From Sphingomonadales bacterium UBA7471 (GTDB taxonomy: Bacteria; Pseudomonadota; Alphaproteobacteria; Sphingomonadales; Sphingomonadaceae), in contig DLOZ01000010.1 in the NCBI GenBank assembly GCA_002479765.1, positions 104,136 through 168,135 on the forward strand: a DNA stretch of 64,000 nucleotides, read 5' to 3'. Every line of letters begins with the position of its first letter. Within the stretch, counting starts at the first letter, position 1. Positions 34,848-44,672 of the stretch are shown here, piece after piece. The translations under genes and the position numbers were made by a program. The notes beneath the pieces were generated by a model. It searched no databases, was not told where the DNA came from, and worked only from the letters and a program-made list of their open reading frames with translations.

Positions 34848-35599
34848 GCCTGCCCGCCGATATCTATTTCTACATCGTCGCAAGCGCTGCCGTCATATTG
34901 GTGGGGCTTGCCAAGGGTGGGTTTGCGGGGTTGGGTGCCGCAGCCATGCCGATACTCGCCTTGGTCATGGACCCAGTCGCCGGTGCGGGCATGTTGCTAC
35001 CCATATTGATGGTTCAGGATATTGTGAGCGTCTGGGCATTCCGGCGCGATTTTGATCGGCGGACGTTGTTACTCACCCTGCCGGGCGCGATCGTGGGCAT
35101 CTTCTTCGGATGGTTTTTGGCGACCGCAATTAATGCCGATGCCGTTCGCGGTTTCGTCGGCGTCATCGCGCTATCATTTGGCGTCTACCGCTTGCTTCCG
35201 CTGTTCGGTGCGCAGCTTAAGCTGGCTGGCCCAGCACCCGAGTGGGTTGGGGTCGTCATGGGCGGGGTTTCAGGCTTCACCAGCCAAATTGCACATGCGG
35301 GCGGCCCACCGTTTCAGATTTGGGCGCTATCGCGCAACTTTCCACATCTGGTCTTTGTCGGAACGTCGTCGATATTCTTTGCGATCATCAATTGGATGAA
35401 AGTGCCTGCTTATGCAGCGCTGGGCCAATTCAACACGCAAAACATGACGCTGACCGCCATCTTCCTGCCATTGGCTATACTCAGCACAATGGCAGGCGTG
35501 CGGTTGGTCAAGCGGGTGTCACCCGAACGATTCAATATCATCATTCAGCTTTTGATGGTGGTCGTCGGCGCAGAGTTGATTCGCCAAGCCATCTGGTGA
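34844..35599 (+). CDS. TSUP (TauE/SafE) family permease
   Basis: Membrane protein of 251 residues with about eight helices and the two repeated family motifs: GLAKGGFAGLGAAAMPIL at the start and GGVSGFTSQIAHAGGPPFQIW in the middle. The family exports sulfite or sulfur-containing organic anions, or takes up other anions. The open frame begins inside SURF1, but the hydrophobic domain opens after the TTG at 34844, which overlaps the SURF1 stop (TTGA); that start is preferred. It ends 7 bp from the convergent infC. Confidence 0.83.
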   Translation: MSLPADIYFYIVASAAVILVGLAKGGFAGLGAAAMPILALVMDPVAGAGMLLPILMVQDIVSVWAFRRDFDRRTLLLTLPGAIVGIFFGWFLATAINADAVRGFVGVIALSFGVYRLLPLFGAQLKLAGPAPEWVGVVMGGVSGFTSQIAHAGGPPFQIWALSRNFPHLVFVGTSSIFFAIINWMKVPAYAALGQFNTQNMTLTAIFLPLAILSTMAGVRLVKRVSPERFNIIIQLLMVVVGAELIRQAIW

Positions 35600-35606
35600 C
35601 TGCACC

Positions 35607-36152
35607 CTATTTGGGCGACAGCACCATAAGCATTTGACGGCCTTCCATGCGGGGATGCGCCTCAACCTTTGCGGTCTCGGTCGTATCGGCCTGAACGCGT
35701 TGCAACAGGTGCATACCCAATTGCTGGTGGGCCAATTCACGGCCACGGAAACGCAAGGTGATTTTCACCTTGTCACCTTCCTCGATGAACTCCGCAACCT
35801 TCTTCATCTTGACCATATAATCATGATCATCGATGTTCGGACGCATCTTAATTTCTTTAATTTCCTGCGTTTTCTGACTCTTACGCGCAAGGTTGGCCTT
35901 TTTCTGGGCCTCATATTTGAACTTGCCGATGTCCAGAAACTTGCAGACTGGCGGATCAGCGTTCGGTGACACTTCCACCAGATCAAGACCGACTTCAGCG
36001 GCCTGCGCTATCGCCTCGCGGGTGTACAGGACACCCAAATTTTCGCCGTCATCATCAATGACTCGTACTTTTTCAGCTGTGATGAGATTATTGTAGCGCG
36101 GTCCACTTTTAACAGGTGGGGTCATTGCGCGCCGGGTCGGCGGGGTGGCGAT
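35607..36152 (-). CDS. infC: Translation initiation factor IF-3, probable AUC start
   Basis: Initiation factor of about 181 residues that keeps 30S subunits free and checks the start codon-anticodon match. It contains the N-domain (RYNNLITAEKVRVIDDDGENLGV, VEVSPNADPPVCKFLDIGKFKYE), the Lys-rich linker and the C-domain (EIKMRPNIDDHDY, FRGRELAHQQLG). The only ATG (36125) has no Shine-Dalgarno. An in-frame ATC at 36152 lies 8 bases after AAGGAG, adding nine residues including RRAM. Non-AUG starts are known for infC (AUU in E. coli), where IF-3 represses its own synthesis; the same autoregulation is inferred here. Confidence 0.9.
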   Translation of the reverse strand: MATPPTRRAMTPPVKSGPRYNNLITAEKVRVIDDDGENLGVLYTREAIAQAAEVGLDLVEVSPNADPPVCKFLDIGKFKYEAQKKANLARKSQKTQEIKEIKMRPNIDDHDYMVKMKKVAEFIEEGDKVKITLRFRGRELAHQQLGMHLLQRVQADTTETAKVEAHPRMEGRQMLMVLSPK

Positions 36153-36160
36153 AGTCGATA

Positions 36161-36166
36161 CTCCTT
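36161..36166 (-). promoter_or_regulatory. infC: Shine-Dalgarno AAGGAG placing the infC start at AUC
   Basis: On the minus strand AAGGAG is followed by 8 bases and then ATC in the infC frame. It is 35 bases from the ATG at 36125, too far to serve it. No other in-frame ATG, GTG or TTG was found within the plausible range after it. Confidence 0.7.
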
Positions 36167-36294
36167 GTGATGTTATGCAGCGCCATTACAGCCAAATCGC
36201 TGACAGATAAAGGCCTTAGCTCCGGATTATCCGCTTTTGTTGGCGACAGTGGCTCTCGAGACACGGCCAAGCGCCCAAAGGATCCTGATCTGAT

Positions 36295-38418
36295 CTATTT
36301 CGTGAGCGCAGTCAGGTCATCGACCGTCAATATCTGCGGCAGTATCTGCGCCTCTCCATTTGGCGGGAAGTACAGATATAATGGCACGCCGGAGCGCCCA
36401 TATTTTGCGAGATAGCGGGTAATGTCCGGGTCTCGGCGCGTATAGTCCCCCACCATCACGGTCATACCCGCCTTGCGGAATGCGTTGCTGGTCTCCGTCC
36501 GGTCAATTGCCGCCTGCTCATTGACCTTGCAAGTGACACACCAGTCAGCGGTGAAATAGAGGAACACCGGCTTGCCCTCGGCACGCAGCGCATTCAGGCG
36601 GGCCTCGTTAAAGCCTATGCTGCCGGCGTTGGACGCCGCGCCCGCAGGCTCTATCGTCACTTTGCCGATTATCAGCGCGGCGGCGATAGCGATTCCGAAC
36701 AAAGCCATCGCCACCCATTTATAGGGCGATCCCTCTTTCTGTTTCCGGCCGAGCGCAAACAGCCCCACGAGGATGATGAGCGCCGCCGCGCCGCCGATCA
36801 TCAAACCGGTAAATCCAGCCAGTTGATATGTCAGCCACAGCAATGCCAATGATGTCAGCGCCATGGGCAGCGCCATCCACTGCCGGAACCGCACCATCCA
36901 TAGCCCGGGCCGCGGCATCCGCTTGCGTAAGGCAGGGATGAACGCAATCGCGATGAAGGGGAGGGCGAGACCAAATCCAAGGCCCGCAAAAATCAGTAAT
37001 GCCAAACCGGTTGGCAACAAAAGCGCGGCGCCCATTGCGGCGGCCATGAACGGCCCCGTGCATGGTGTCGCGACGACCGCGGCAAGCACGCCTGTCCAGA
37101 ATGATCCAGAAAGGCCGCCCTGCCGCGTCAGCTTTTCGCCCGCACCAATGCCGCCAACCTCAAATAGCCCGGCCAGATTTGCCGTGACCGCGACCATCAG
37201 CAACAAAAGGATCAGCACGACCGCAGGGTCCTGCAACTGAAATGCCCAGCCCACCTCTTCGCCGGCAGCGCGCAAAGCCAGCATGATACCGCCGAGAATG
37301 AGGCAGCTGACAATGATACCGACTGTGTAGGCAACCGCATCGCGGCGGGCTTCGCCTTCATCGCCGCCCATTTTGGCAAGGCTCAGCGCCTTCAGCCCCA
37401 ATATGGGAAAGACGCAGGGCATGAGATTGAGCAACAAGCCACCGAGCACGGAGAATGCCAATATCCACCCAAAGCCAAGCGGCGGTTGTTCTTGATCGGC
37501 AGGCGCACCTTCGCCCAAAACAGACACTGCATCGCCGCCCGATGGCACCGCGCCCGGCATAGCGCGCACTTCAAGCCCCTGCGCGTCATTGAAGCGCAGC
37601 AGGCCGTCAATTTGGCCGTCAAAGCCCGTTTTCACCTCACCGCTGACCATCAGCCAGTCGCCGACCCGGCGTGCGCTTTGCGGTGCTGCATAACGGAACA
37701 GCTTTTCGGTCTGCGCGAAGAACCAGACGCGTTCGGCCTTGGCACTGCGCGGATAGGGGATGGCGATTTCAATGCGCTTGCCGTCAATTTGGTAGCGCGC
37801 CGAACGGTCCAGCGGCACCGGCAGGGCGCTGCGCCATGCGTCAAAGCGCGCGCGTTCAGCATTGGATATGGTGCCCGACCCGATCGTCAACGGTACGGAC
37901 AATGTCGCATTCTCCGGAACACAAACCAAGTCGGAACAGGCCGACCAGCGGGCATCCACTTTGACGTTCAGGCTTTGGCCCGGCTGTGCGTCTTTGGGTA
38001 TTTTGACATCCACCAGAAAGGCATGCTTTGCCTTGTAGATATGGTTCATAAACCCGCTGACGATCAGCGTCTCGGGAACCGGCGCACGCACCGGTCCGGC
38101 TGTCACACCATTTGGCAATTGCCATGCGAGCTCAAGCGGTGTGCCTGCATCACCGGGGTTTACCCAATAATCATGCCAGCCGGATTTGGGGTCCATGACA
38201 ATGGCGACCGTCACAATATCGCCGGGTGCGGGGCGATTGGTTTCGATATCTATCGATGCGCGCACATTTTGCGGCGATGCGTTGGCTGGTGCCTGTGCAT
38301 ATGCCCCGCCAAAGGCCAACATTAGCGCCAACAGAAACGCGCAGAGTGTGATCAGCAGACGCAGCGGTCGCTGGGTCAATGCCAACGTGCCAATATTCTG
38401 CGTGTGTCGAACAGCCAT
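36295..38418 (-). CDS. DsbD-family protein-disulfide reductase (ScsB-like)
   Basis: Electron-transfer membrane protein of 707 residues moving reducing power from cytoplasmic thioredoxin to the periplasm. A signal peptide (to about GAYAQ) is followed by a large N-terminal periplasmic domain with a Cys pair (ARWSACSDLVCVPE). The CcdA-like membrane domain has about eight helices (LMPCVFPILGLK, ATPCTGPFMAAAMGAALLLP). The C-terminal thioredoxin domain has ADWCVTCKVNE. The long N-terminal domain matches the ScsB/suppressor-of-copper-sensitivity branch rather than E. coli DsbD. The ATG at 38418 lies 1 bp after the MATE stop. Confidence 0.9.
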   Translation of the reverse strand: MAVRHTQNIGTLALTQRPLRLLITLCAFLLALMLAFGGAYAQAPANASPQNVRASIDIETNRPAPGDIVTVAIVMDPKSGWHDYWVNPGDAGTPLELAWQLPNGVTAGPVRAPVPETLIVSGFMNHIYKAKHAFLVDVKIPKDAQPGQSLNVKVDARWSACSDLVCVPENATLSVPLTIGSGTISNAERARFDAWRSALPVPLDRSARYQIDGKRIEIAIPYPRSAKAERVWFFAQTEKLFRYAAPQSARRVGDWLMVSGEVKTGFDGQIDGLLRFNDAQGLEVRAMPGAVPSGGDAVSVLGEGAPADQEQPPLGFGWILAFSVLGGLLLNLMPCVFPILGLKALSLAKMGGDEGEARRDAVAYTVGIIVSCLILGGIMLALRAAGEEVGWAFQLQDPAVVLILLLLMVAVTANLAGLFEVGGIGAGEKLTRQGGLSGSFWTGVLAAVVATPCTGPFMAAAMGAALLLPTGLALLIFAGLGFGLALPFIAIAFIPALRKRMPRPGLWMVRFRQWMALPMALTSLALLWLTYQLAGFTGLMIGGAAALIILVGLFALGRKQKEGSPYKWVAMALFGIAIAAALIIGKVTIEPAGAASNAGSIGFNEARLNALRAEGKPVFLYFTADWCVTCKVNEQAAIDRTETSNAFRKAGMTVMVGDYTRRDPDITRYLAKYGRSGVPLYLYFPPNGEAQILPQILTVDDLTALTK

Positions 38419-38419
38419 T

Positions 38420-39832
38420 TTATTCCGGTGCCGTTTGCAAAGGTGGCGCATTCATTGTCGGCATTGCCTTCGCCTTTTTCCAGCTGCCGTTCAGATAATA
38501 AGCGATCGACAACACACAAGAGGCGATGGATGTCGCGATGAAAGCAGCCCAAATGGCGTCCGCACCAAATCGGTCATGAAGGGTAAATCCGATAGTGAAG
38601 CGGACGATGATGGCGCTGAATATCAGGATGAGCAACGGCGCGACCGCGGCACCATTTGCCCGCACCGCAAAGGTCACAACGACCGAAACGCCCATCAATA
38701 TAAAGCTCCAGCCAATGATATGGTTGATGTGGATGGCGATATCGATCGCTGGACTGCCGATGGGCAGGAACAACTGAAGCAACGGCGTTGCGAACAAGGT
38801 CATCAGCAAAATCAGCACGCCCGACATCAGCAAGTTGATGCCGATGCCCGACCAGACGATGCGACCGACGCGGTCCCATTTGTTCGCCCCGATATTTTGC
38901 GCGACCATGGCGCTAACTGCGCCACCAACCGCAACCGCGGGCATTTGCACATAGCTCCACAGTTGGTTCATCACGCCGAATGCAGCCGTGGTGTCCACGC
39001 CTTCGCGATTCACGAGCCCGATCATGACCACGGCAGAGCCCGACATGATAATCATCGACAAGCCCATGGGCAGGCCCATACGCGCTATCGGTTTCAGAAA
39101 GCGGGCGTCAGGGCGCAGCCATGTAAGCTCGGCCCCGCGCAGGCGAATGGTCAGGTCAAGCGCATAGACCTTGCGCATCAGCAGGCCGAGGCTGATGATT
39201 CCGGCAACGATTGTCGCCAAAGCAGACCCGGCGATGCCCATTGCGGGGATTGGACCAAAGCCAAGAATGAAGACCGGATTGAGGATGATGTCGAGCACGA
39301 CATTTAAGACCGTATTCCAAAATGGCGTGACGGAATCGCCAACGCCGCGCAGCGATGATGATATCAGCACCATGACAAATGACGTGGGCATCGTCAGGAA
39401 AATCACGCGCAGATAGGCAAGCGCGAGCGGATAGACCGTCTCAGGCGTCGACATGAGCCGCAGCATGTGCGGCGCGAAAATCCAGCCTGCCGCTGCGAAC
39501 AATAAGCCCGCGGCGAAAAACACGGTGGTTGCGGTTCCCATGATCCGGCGCACAGATTCAATATCGCGGCGGCCCATATTCTGGCCGATCAATATGGTTG
39601 TCGCCATGGTGAAACCGAACAGGGTGGAGAACATCAAGAACATGATGAGCCCAGCGTTCGCCGACGCCGCCAGCGCCTCTTCGCCCAGAAACTTTCCGAT
39701 CCAAACCGAATTGACCGAATTGTTAATCGACTGGAGAATGTTCACGCCAAGCGAAGGCAGTGCAAACAGGAACAATGTTTTGGCAACCGGACCAACCGTC
39801 AGATCGCGTTGATGGGCGGGCGCGCCGCTCAC
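38420..39832 (-). CDS. MATE family efflux transporter
   Basis: Multidrug and toxic compound extrusion protein of 470 residues with twelve membrane helices in two related halves. The start reads AKTLFLFALPSLGVNILQSINNSVNSVWIGKFLGEEALAA, and the second half contains GMNQLWSYVQMPAVAVGGAVSAMVAQNIGA (here written as in the family consensus region). It exchanges cationic compounds for sodium or protons; substrate unknown. Its start overlaps the valS stop (ATGA), an unusual close coupling of an efflux pump with a tRNA synthetase. Confidence 0.9.
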   Translation of the reverse strand: MSGAPAHQRDLTVGPVAKTLFLFALPSLGVNILQSINNSVNSVWIGKFLGEEALAASANAGLIMFLMFSTLFGFTMATTILIGQNMGRRDIESVRRIMGTATTVFFAAGLLFAAAGWIFAPHMLRLMSTPETVYPLALAYLRVIFLTMPTSFVMVLISSSLRGVGDSVTPFWNTVLNVVLDIILNPVFILGFGPIPAMGIAGSALATIVAGIISLGLLMRKVYALDLTIRLRGAELTWLRPDARFLKPIARMGLPMGLSMIIMSGSAVVMIGLVNREGVDTTAAFGVMNQLWSYVQMPAVAVGGAVSAMVAQNIGANKWDRVGRIVWSGIGINLLMSGVLILLMTLFATPLLQLFLPIGSPAIDIAIHINHIIGWSFILMGVSVVVTFAVRANGAAVAPLLILIFSAIIVRFTIGFTLHDRFGADAIWAAFIATSIASCVLSIAYYLNGSWKKAKAMPTMNAPPLQTAPE

Positions 39833-42495
39833 CCCAGTCGCGCCAATGCCGCCGTCAGCCGCTCGGCCTCGGCTGCCTTTTCCGCATGATCGGCGCGTGC
39901 TTTTTCCACGGCCTCGGGCTTTGCCTTTTCAACAAAGGCTGCGTTGGACAGGCGCCCTGCAAGCGCATCGCGTTCCTTGGTCGCGGCTTCGATAGCTTTG
40001 GTGATGCGGCTGCGTTCGGCATCGAGATCGATGATGCCGTCGAGCGCATAGACGACCGTATCGCCACCAACCACGATCTGCGCGACATTGTTGGTCTCGA
40101 CAGGCGTAAAAGCAAAGCTGTCAATGCGGCCCAAGCGCGATAGCGCTGCGGCTTGGCGTTCGATGATTGCAATCGTCGATGGCTGTGGGTCGGCGATATT
40201 CGCCGTCAGCCGCGTGCCGGGCGGGATGTTCAGCTCTGCTTTGAACGAACGCGTCTTGCTGATCGTGTCAATCACCCAGTCGATTTCACGAACGGCGTCT
40301 GCGTCAACCGTTGCGTTCGGCTCGGGCCATTTGGCATGGATGATGTCATAGGGACGATCACCCAAGGCGTGCCACAATTCTTCGGTGATGAACGGCATGA
40401 ACGGATGCAGCATGACCAAAATTTGGTCGAGCACCCAGCCCGCGACGATCATGGATTCAGCATCCATCTCGCCCTTTTCGCCGTCAACAAAAGCGGGCTT
40501 GATAAGTTCGAGATACCAGTCGCAGAACTGGTCAAAGACCATGTGATAAATCACATCGGCCATGCCATCGAAGCGGAATTCGGCGAAGGCCTTGTTCAGC
40601 TTTTCGACGGTGCCAACCACCTCGCCGATAATCCAGCGGTTCACCGCGAGCTCGGCTTTGGGGGCGTGGATGCTGTGCGATCCGCTGATGCCGTTGGACT
40701 GGGCAAAGCGTGCGGCGTTCCAAAGCTTGGTCGCAAAGTTGCGATATCCGGCGACGCGGCTTTCATCCATTTTGATGTCGCGGCCCTGGCTTTCCATGGC
40801 GGCCATGAAGAAGCGCAAGGCATCGGCACCATATTGGTCAATCAGGCCAAGCGGATCGACGGTATTGCCCTTGGACTTCGACATTTTGCTGCCGTCTGCG
40901 GCGCGGACGAGGCCGTGCAGATAGAGCGTCTTCCACGGCACTTCTTTCATGAAGTGAATGCCCTGCATCGCCATGCGCGCGTCCCAAAAGAACAATATGT
41001 CGAAACCGGAAACAAGCACGTCATTGGGATAATGGCGGTCGAGTTCGCTCGTCTGGTCAGGCCAGCCCAATGTGCCAAATGGCCAAAGCGCGGATGAGAA
41101 CCATGTGTCGAGCACGTCCGGATCGCGCGTTAATTCCACGTCTGTTCCGGCAAGCGCTTGCGCCGCTTCCTCAGTCTCTGCGACATAGCATTTGCCATCC
41201 GCGTCAAACCACGCAGGGATCTGGTGCCCCCACCATAATTGGCGCGACACGCACCATGGCTGGATATTTTCCATCCAGTTGAAATATGTTTTTTCCCACG
41301 ATTTGGGGACAATATCGATTGCGCCCGAACGCACCGCTTCGATTGCCGGCTTGGCCAATGTTTCTGCGTCGACATACCATTGGTCGGTCAGCCATGGTTC
41401 AATCACTTGGCCCGAACGGTCGCCAAAGGGTGTTTGAATGACGCGGTCTTCAACCTTTTCGAGCAAGCCCAAAGCGTCCATCGCCTCGACCACCATCTTG
41501 CGTGCATTGGTTGGCTCGCCTTCGATGCCGAAGCGATATTGGCCGATATATTCTGGCGGAATGAGGCCATCCGACGTTTGCACAACACGGCCTTCGCCAT
41601 CGAGCATGTTGAACATCTCGCTGGCTTTGAATCCGGCGCGCTTGCCAACTTCAAAGTCATTGAAATCATGCCCGGGCGTCACCTTGACTGCGCCCGAGCC
41701 CAGTTCCGGATCGGCATGTTCGTCGGCGACAATCGGGATCAAGCGGCCGGTGATCGGCAGGCGGACATTTTTGCCCACCAGATGCGCATAACGTTCATCC
41801 GACGGGTTTACCGCCACCGCCATATCGGCGAGCATCGTTTCGGGGCGCGTGGTGGCGACGGAGATAAACCCGCTGCCATCTTCGAGCGGATATTTGAAGT
41901 GCCAGAACTTGCCATTGATTTCGCGGGTTTCCACCTCAAGGTCGGAAATCGCGGTTTTCAGGCCGGGGTCCCAATTGACGAGGCGCTTGTCGCGGTACAG
42001 CAGGCCTTGATTATACAATTCAACGAACACTTTGATGACGGCTTTTGAAAAGCCTTCATCCATCGTGAAGCGTTCATTTTCCCAATCCATCGAGCAACCA
42101 AGCCGGCGCAGCTGGCCGGTAATTTCGCCGCCGCTTTCCTCTTTCCATTCCCACACCTTGGCAATGAATTCGTCGCGGGTGAAATCGGTGCGCTTTTGCT
42201 GGCGCGCATTTAACTGCCGTTCGACCACCATTTGCGTGGCGATGCCCGCATGGTCGGTTCCCACCACCCATAATACATCCTTGCCCTGCAATCGCGCATG
42301 GCGAATGAGGATATCCTGCAACGTATTGTCGAGCGCGTGGCCAATATGCAGCGAACCCGTCACATTTGGCGGCGGGTTCACGATTGTATAGGGCTCTGCA
42401 TCGGGCCGTGCGGGACGGAACGCGCCCGTGGATTCCCAATGGGCGTACCATTTTGCTTCAATTGCGGCGGGGTCGAAAGTCTTGTCGATAGTCAT
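39829..42495 (-). CDS. valS: Valine--tRNA ligase
   Basis: Class I aminoacyl-tRNA synthetase of 888 residues. HIGH box in PPPNVTGSLHIGHAL (His50-His53), the CP1 editing domain with VATTRPETMLADMAVAV, the KMSKS loop in DGSKMSKSKGNTVDP, an anticodon-binding helical domain, and the C-terminal coiled coil (about 825-888, rich in Ala/Glu/Lys/Arg). Complete. Located between two exported hydrolase genes upstream and the MATE gene downstream. Confidence 0.98.
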   Translation of the reverse strand: MTIDKTFDPAAIEAKWYAHWESTGAFRPARPDAEPYTIVNPPPNVTGSLHIGHALDNTLQDILIRHARLQGKDVLWVVGTDHAGIATQMVVERQLNARQQKRTDFTRDEFIAKVWEWKEESGGEITGQLRRLGCSMDWENERFTMDEGFSKAVIKVFVELYNQGLLYRDKRLVNWDPGLKTAISDLEVETREINGKFWHFKYPLEDGSGFISVATTRPETMLADMAVAVNPSDERYAHLVGKNVRLPITGRLIPIVADEHADPELGSGAVKVTPGHDFNDFEVGKRAGFKASEMFNMLDGEGRVVQTSDGLIPPEYIGQYRFGIEGEPTNARKMVVEAMDALGLLEKVEDRVIQTPFGDRSGQVIEPWLTDQWYVDAETLAKPAIEAVRSGAIDIVPKSWEKTYFNWMENIQPWCVSRQLWWGHQIPAWFDADGKCYVAETEEAAQALAGTDVELTRDPDVLDTWFSSALWPFGTLGWPDQTSELDRHYPNDVLVSGFDILFFWDARMAMQGIHFMKEVPWKTLYLHGLVRAADGSKMSKSKGNTVDPLGLIDQYGADALRFFMAAMESQGRDIKMDESRVAGYRNFATKLWNAARFAQSNGISGSHSIHAPKAELAVNRWIIGEVVGTVEKLNKAFAEFRFDGMADVIYHMVFDQFCDWYLELIKPAFVDGEKGEMDAESMIVAGWVLDQILVMLHPFMPFITEELWHALGDRPYDIIHAKWPEPNATVDADAVREIDWVIDTISKTRSFKAELNIPPGTRLTANIADPQPSTIAIIERQAAALSRLGRIDSFAFTPVETNNVAQIVVGGDTVVYALDGIIDLDAERSRITKAIEAATKERDALAGRLSNAAFVEKAKPEAVEKARADHAEKAAEAERLTAALARLG

Positions 42496-42583
42496 AGGTT
42501 CGTGCCTTAACGAGCCTTACCGGAAAGGGAAACCCTCACCACACGACATGTGCCTGAACAGCCCATAAAAAGCGCTGCGCCCG

Positions 42584-44632
42584 TTACTTCGCGCCCTTCA
42601 AATGCTTCGCCAGCCATGCGAACACAGTTTGGTGCCACTGGATCGAATTTTTTGGTTTCAGCACCCAATGGTTTTCATCGGGGAATACCAACAGCTTCGA
42701 TTCCACGCCCTGCTGCTGCAATGCGGTGAAGGCGGCCAGGCTTTGCGAATAGGGAATGCGATAATCCTTCTCGCCATGGATGACCAAAGTCGGTGTTTTC
42801 CATTTGGCGACATGGTTCACAGGGTTCCATTTTTCGGCATCGGTCCGCGTTGTCCATGGCCCGCCATTATCCCATTGGTCGAACCATAATTCTTCGGTTT
42901 CATAGGCCATCGCGCGGAGGTCGAAAATGCCCGCATGGTTGACAAGGCATTTGAAACGGTCGGGCCAGTTGCCCGAAATCCAGTTCATCATATAACCGCC
43001 ATAAGATCCGCCAAGTGCGCAGGCATTTGCGGTATCAAGCTGCGTGTCGATTTTGCCAACGGCGTCCATGCCCTTTTGCAAATCTTCAAGCGGCCATCCG
43101 CCCCAGTTTTTGTTGATGCTGTCGGTGAATTTTTGGCCATAGCCGGTCGACCCGTGAAAATCGATGGTGACAACGGCATAGCCTTGCGACGCCATGACCG
43201 CCGGGTTCCACCGGTAGGACCAGCTGTTGTTAAACGTTCCCTGCGGTCCACCATGCACCAGCAACAATACCGGCAGCTTACCCGTCGCATTTTGCGGCTT
43301 TACGATTTGGCCAAATACCCGTTCGCCATTGGCACCAGCAAAATTGAATTTCTGGTAATTGACGGGATCGAGCGTTGCGAGCGCGTCCGCATTTACGTTT
43401 GTGAGCCGCGTGGTTTTGCCCTGGGCATCCATATACACAAGGTCGGATGGACCCGAGATGCTGTTGATGGCGTAGACGATACCGCCATTTTTCAACGGAA
43501 CAGCTTCGGCGATGCTACCGCGATCGGTCAGCCGCGTGACTTTGCCTTTCAGGTCGACGCGATACAGCGGCGTTTCCAGCACATCTTGCGCCGTCACCAG
43601 CAAGCTTCGGCTATCCAAAGCCCATGCGAGCGACGCCACCGAACGGTCCCACTTTTCGGTCAGCGCGGTAACCTTGCCGCTCTTCATATCCATAAGCTTT
43701 ACGACCAGCCTGTCGGCTTCGTAGGTTGCGCGCGGCATCGACGTCCATGCCATCCATTTGCCATCGGGCGACATGGCGGGTGTCGTATCCGTCCCGGCAT
43801 TGTCAGCCGTCAGATTGACCGGCGCCTTCGACTTGAGCGATGCGCCGTAAATATCGAGATTGGTTGATTTGGCTTCATTTTTGTCGGCCAACCGAAGCGT
43901 GAAAACAAGGCCGTTGCTGTCTGCGTTCCAGCTGATCTCTTCACCGCTGCCAAAGGGTTTGGACGGAGCATCGCCAACAAGGGTGCCGTCCATTGCGGCA
44001 CCCGATGTGCCAAGCTTGCCATCAGCGCCCAGCGTGAAGGTGAACACGCGGCTGTAATTGCCCGGCGTTTCCCATTGGTCCCAATGGCGCACCATCAGCT
44101 GGTCATATTCGCGACCGGTGCCAGGGCCGGGCTTTGACGTGTCGCCGTCTTTTTCGCAGCCAAATTCCATGCAATCGCGGGCGATATCGCCCCAGACAGC
44201 AAATTTCTGTCCATCAGGGGAGATTTTGAACCCGCTGACATCGGCCTTGAAATTGCTCACTTGCGTGGTTGTCGCGGTCGCAATGTCAAATCGCCAAATC
44301 TGGTCGGATCCGCTTTCATTGCTGATGTAAAAAATGCTTTTACCATCGGGGGCAAAGGCGGGGTCATGCTCATTCTTATCGGGTTTTGATGCGAACATCA
44401 TTGGCTGCGGATTGGCACCGATTTTGAGCATATAAAGGTCGGTCTTGCCCTTGTTCGCGGCCAAATCGGTCTCGCGCAATTGATAGGCGACCATTGTCCC
44501 GTCGGGCGATGCCGTTGCACCCGAAAGGCGCTTCATTGTCGCGAGGTCGGTCTCCGTCATCGGGCGTGCAAACGCAGCGGAGGGAAGGGCGGAAGTACCG
44601 ATGATTGCGGCAAGCAGGATGGTTTTTCTCAT
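42584..44632 (-). CDS. Exported S9 family dipeptidyl/acylaminoacyl peptidase
   Basis: Prolyl-oligopeptidase-type serine peptidase of 682 residues with a signal peptide (MRKTILLAAIIGTSALPSAAFA). WD40-like beta-propeller repeats (residues ~40-420) contain DPAFAPDGKSIFYIS and DTTPAMSPDGKWMAW. The C-terminal hydrolase has the nucleophile in GGSYGGYM, the Asp in HGEKDYRIPYSQS, and the His in DENHWVLKP. It probably degrades peptides in the periplasm. The ATG at 44632 is preferred over a GTG two codons upstream. Next to an exported amidohydrolase, possibly a peptide-scavenging pair. Confidence 0.92.
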   Translation of the reverse strand: MRKTILLAAIIGTSALPSAAFARPMTETDLATMKRLSGATASPDGTMVAYQLRETDLAANKGKTDLYMLKIGANPQPMMFASKPDKNEHDPAFAPDGKSIFYISNESGSDQIWRFDIATATTTQVSNFKADVSGFKISPDGQKFAVWGDIARDCMEFGCEKDGDTSKPGPGTGREYDQLMVRHWDQWETPGNYSRVFTFTLGADGKLGTSGAAMDGTLVGDAPSKPFGSGEEISWNADSNGLVFTLRLADKNEAKSTNLDIYGASLKSKAPVNLTADNAGTDTTPAMSPDGKWMAWTSMPRATYEADRLVVKLMDMKSGKVTALTEKWDRSVASLAWALDSRSLLVTAQDVLETPLYRVDLKGKVTRLTDRGSIAEAVPLKNGGIVYAINSISGPSDLVYMDAQGKTTRLTNVNADALATLDPVNYQKFNFAGANGERVFGQIVKPQNATGKLPVLLLVHGGPQGTFNNSWSYRWNPAVMASQGYAVVTIDFHGSTGYGQKFTDSINKNWGGWPLEDLQKGMDAVGKIDTQLDTANACALGGSYGGYMMNWISGNWPDRFKCLVNHAGIFDLRAMAYETEELWFDQWDNGGPWTTRTDAEKWNPVNHVAKWKTPTLVIHGEKDYRIPYSQSLAAFTALQQQGVESKLLVFPDENHWVLKPKNSIQWHQTVFAWLAKHLKGAK

Positions 44633-44672
44633 GGCCACACGCTAGTCAGCGCAAGGCAGGCAGGCAAGAAAA

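Noticed and set aside
36153..36294. Possible small gene upstream of infC
   Set aside because: The 142-bp gap has no convincing frame and most likely holds the infC promoter and leader.
38186..39307. 373-residue plus-strand frame opposite the DsbD-like and MATE genes
   Set aside because: Composition (Asp/His/Gln/Arg-rich, no hydrophobic core) mirrors the membrane-protein codons of the genes on the other strand.
40153..41097. 314-residue plus-strand frame opposite valS
   Set aside because: Complementary to an intact valine--tRNA ligase with all motifs; no recognisable domain.
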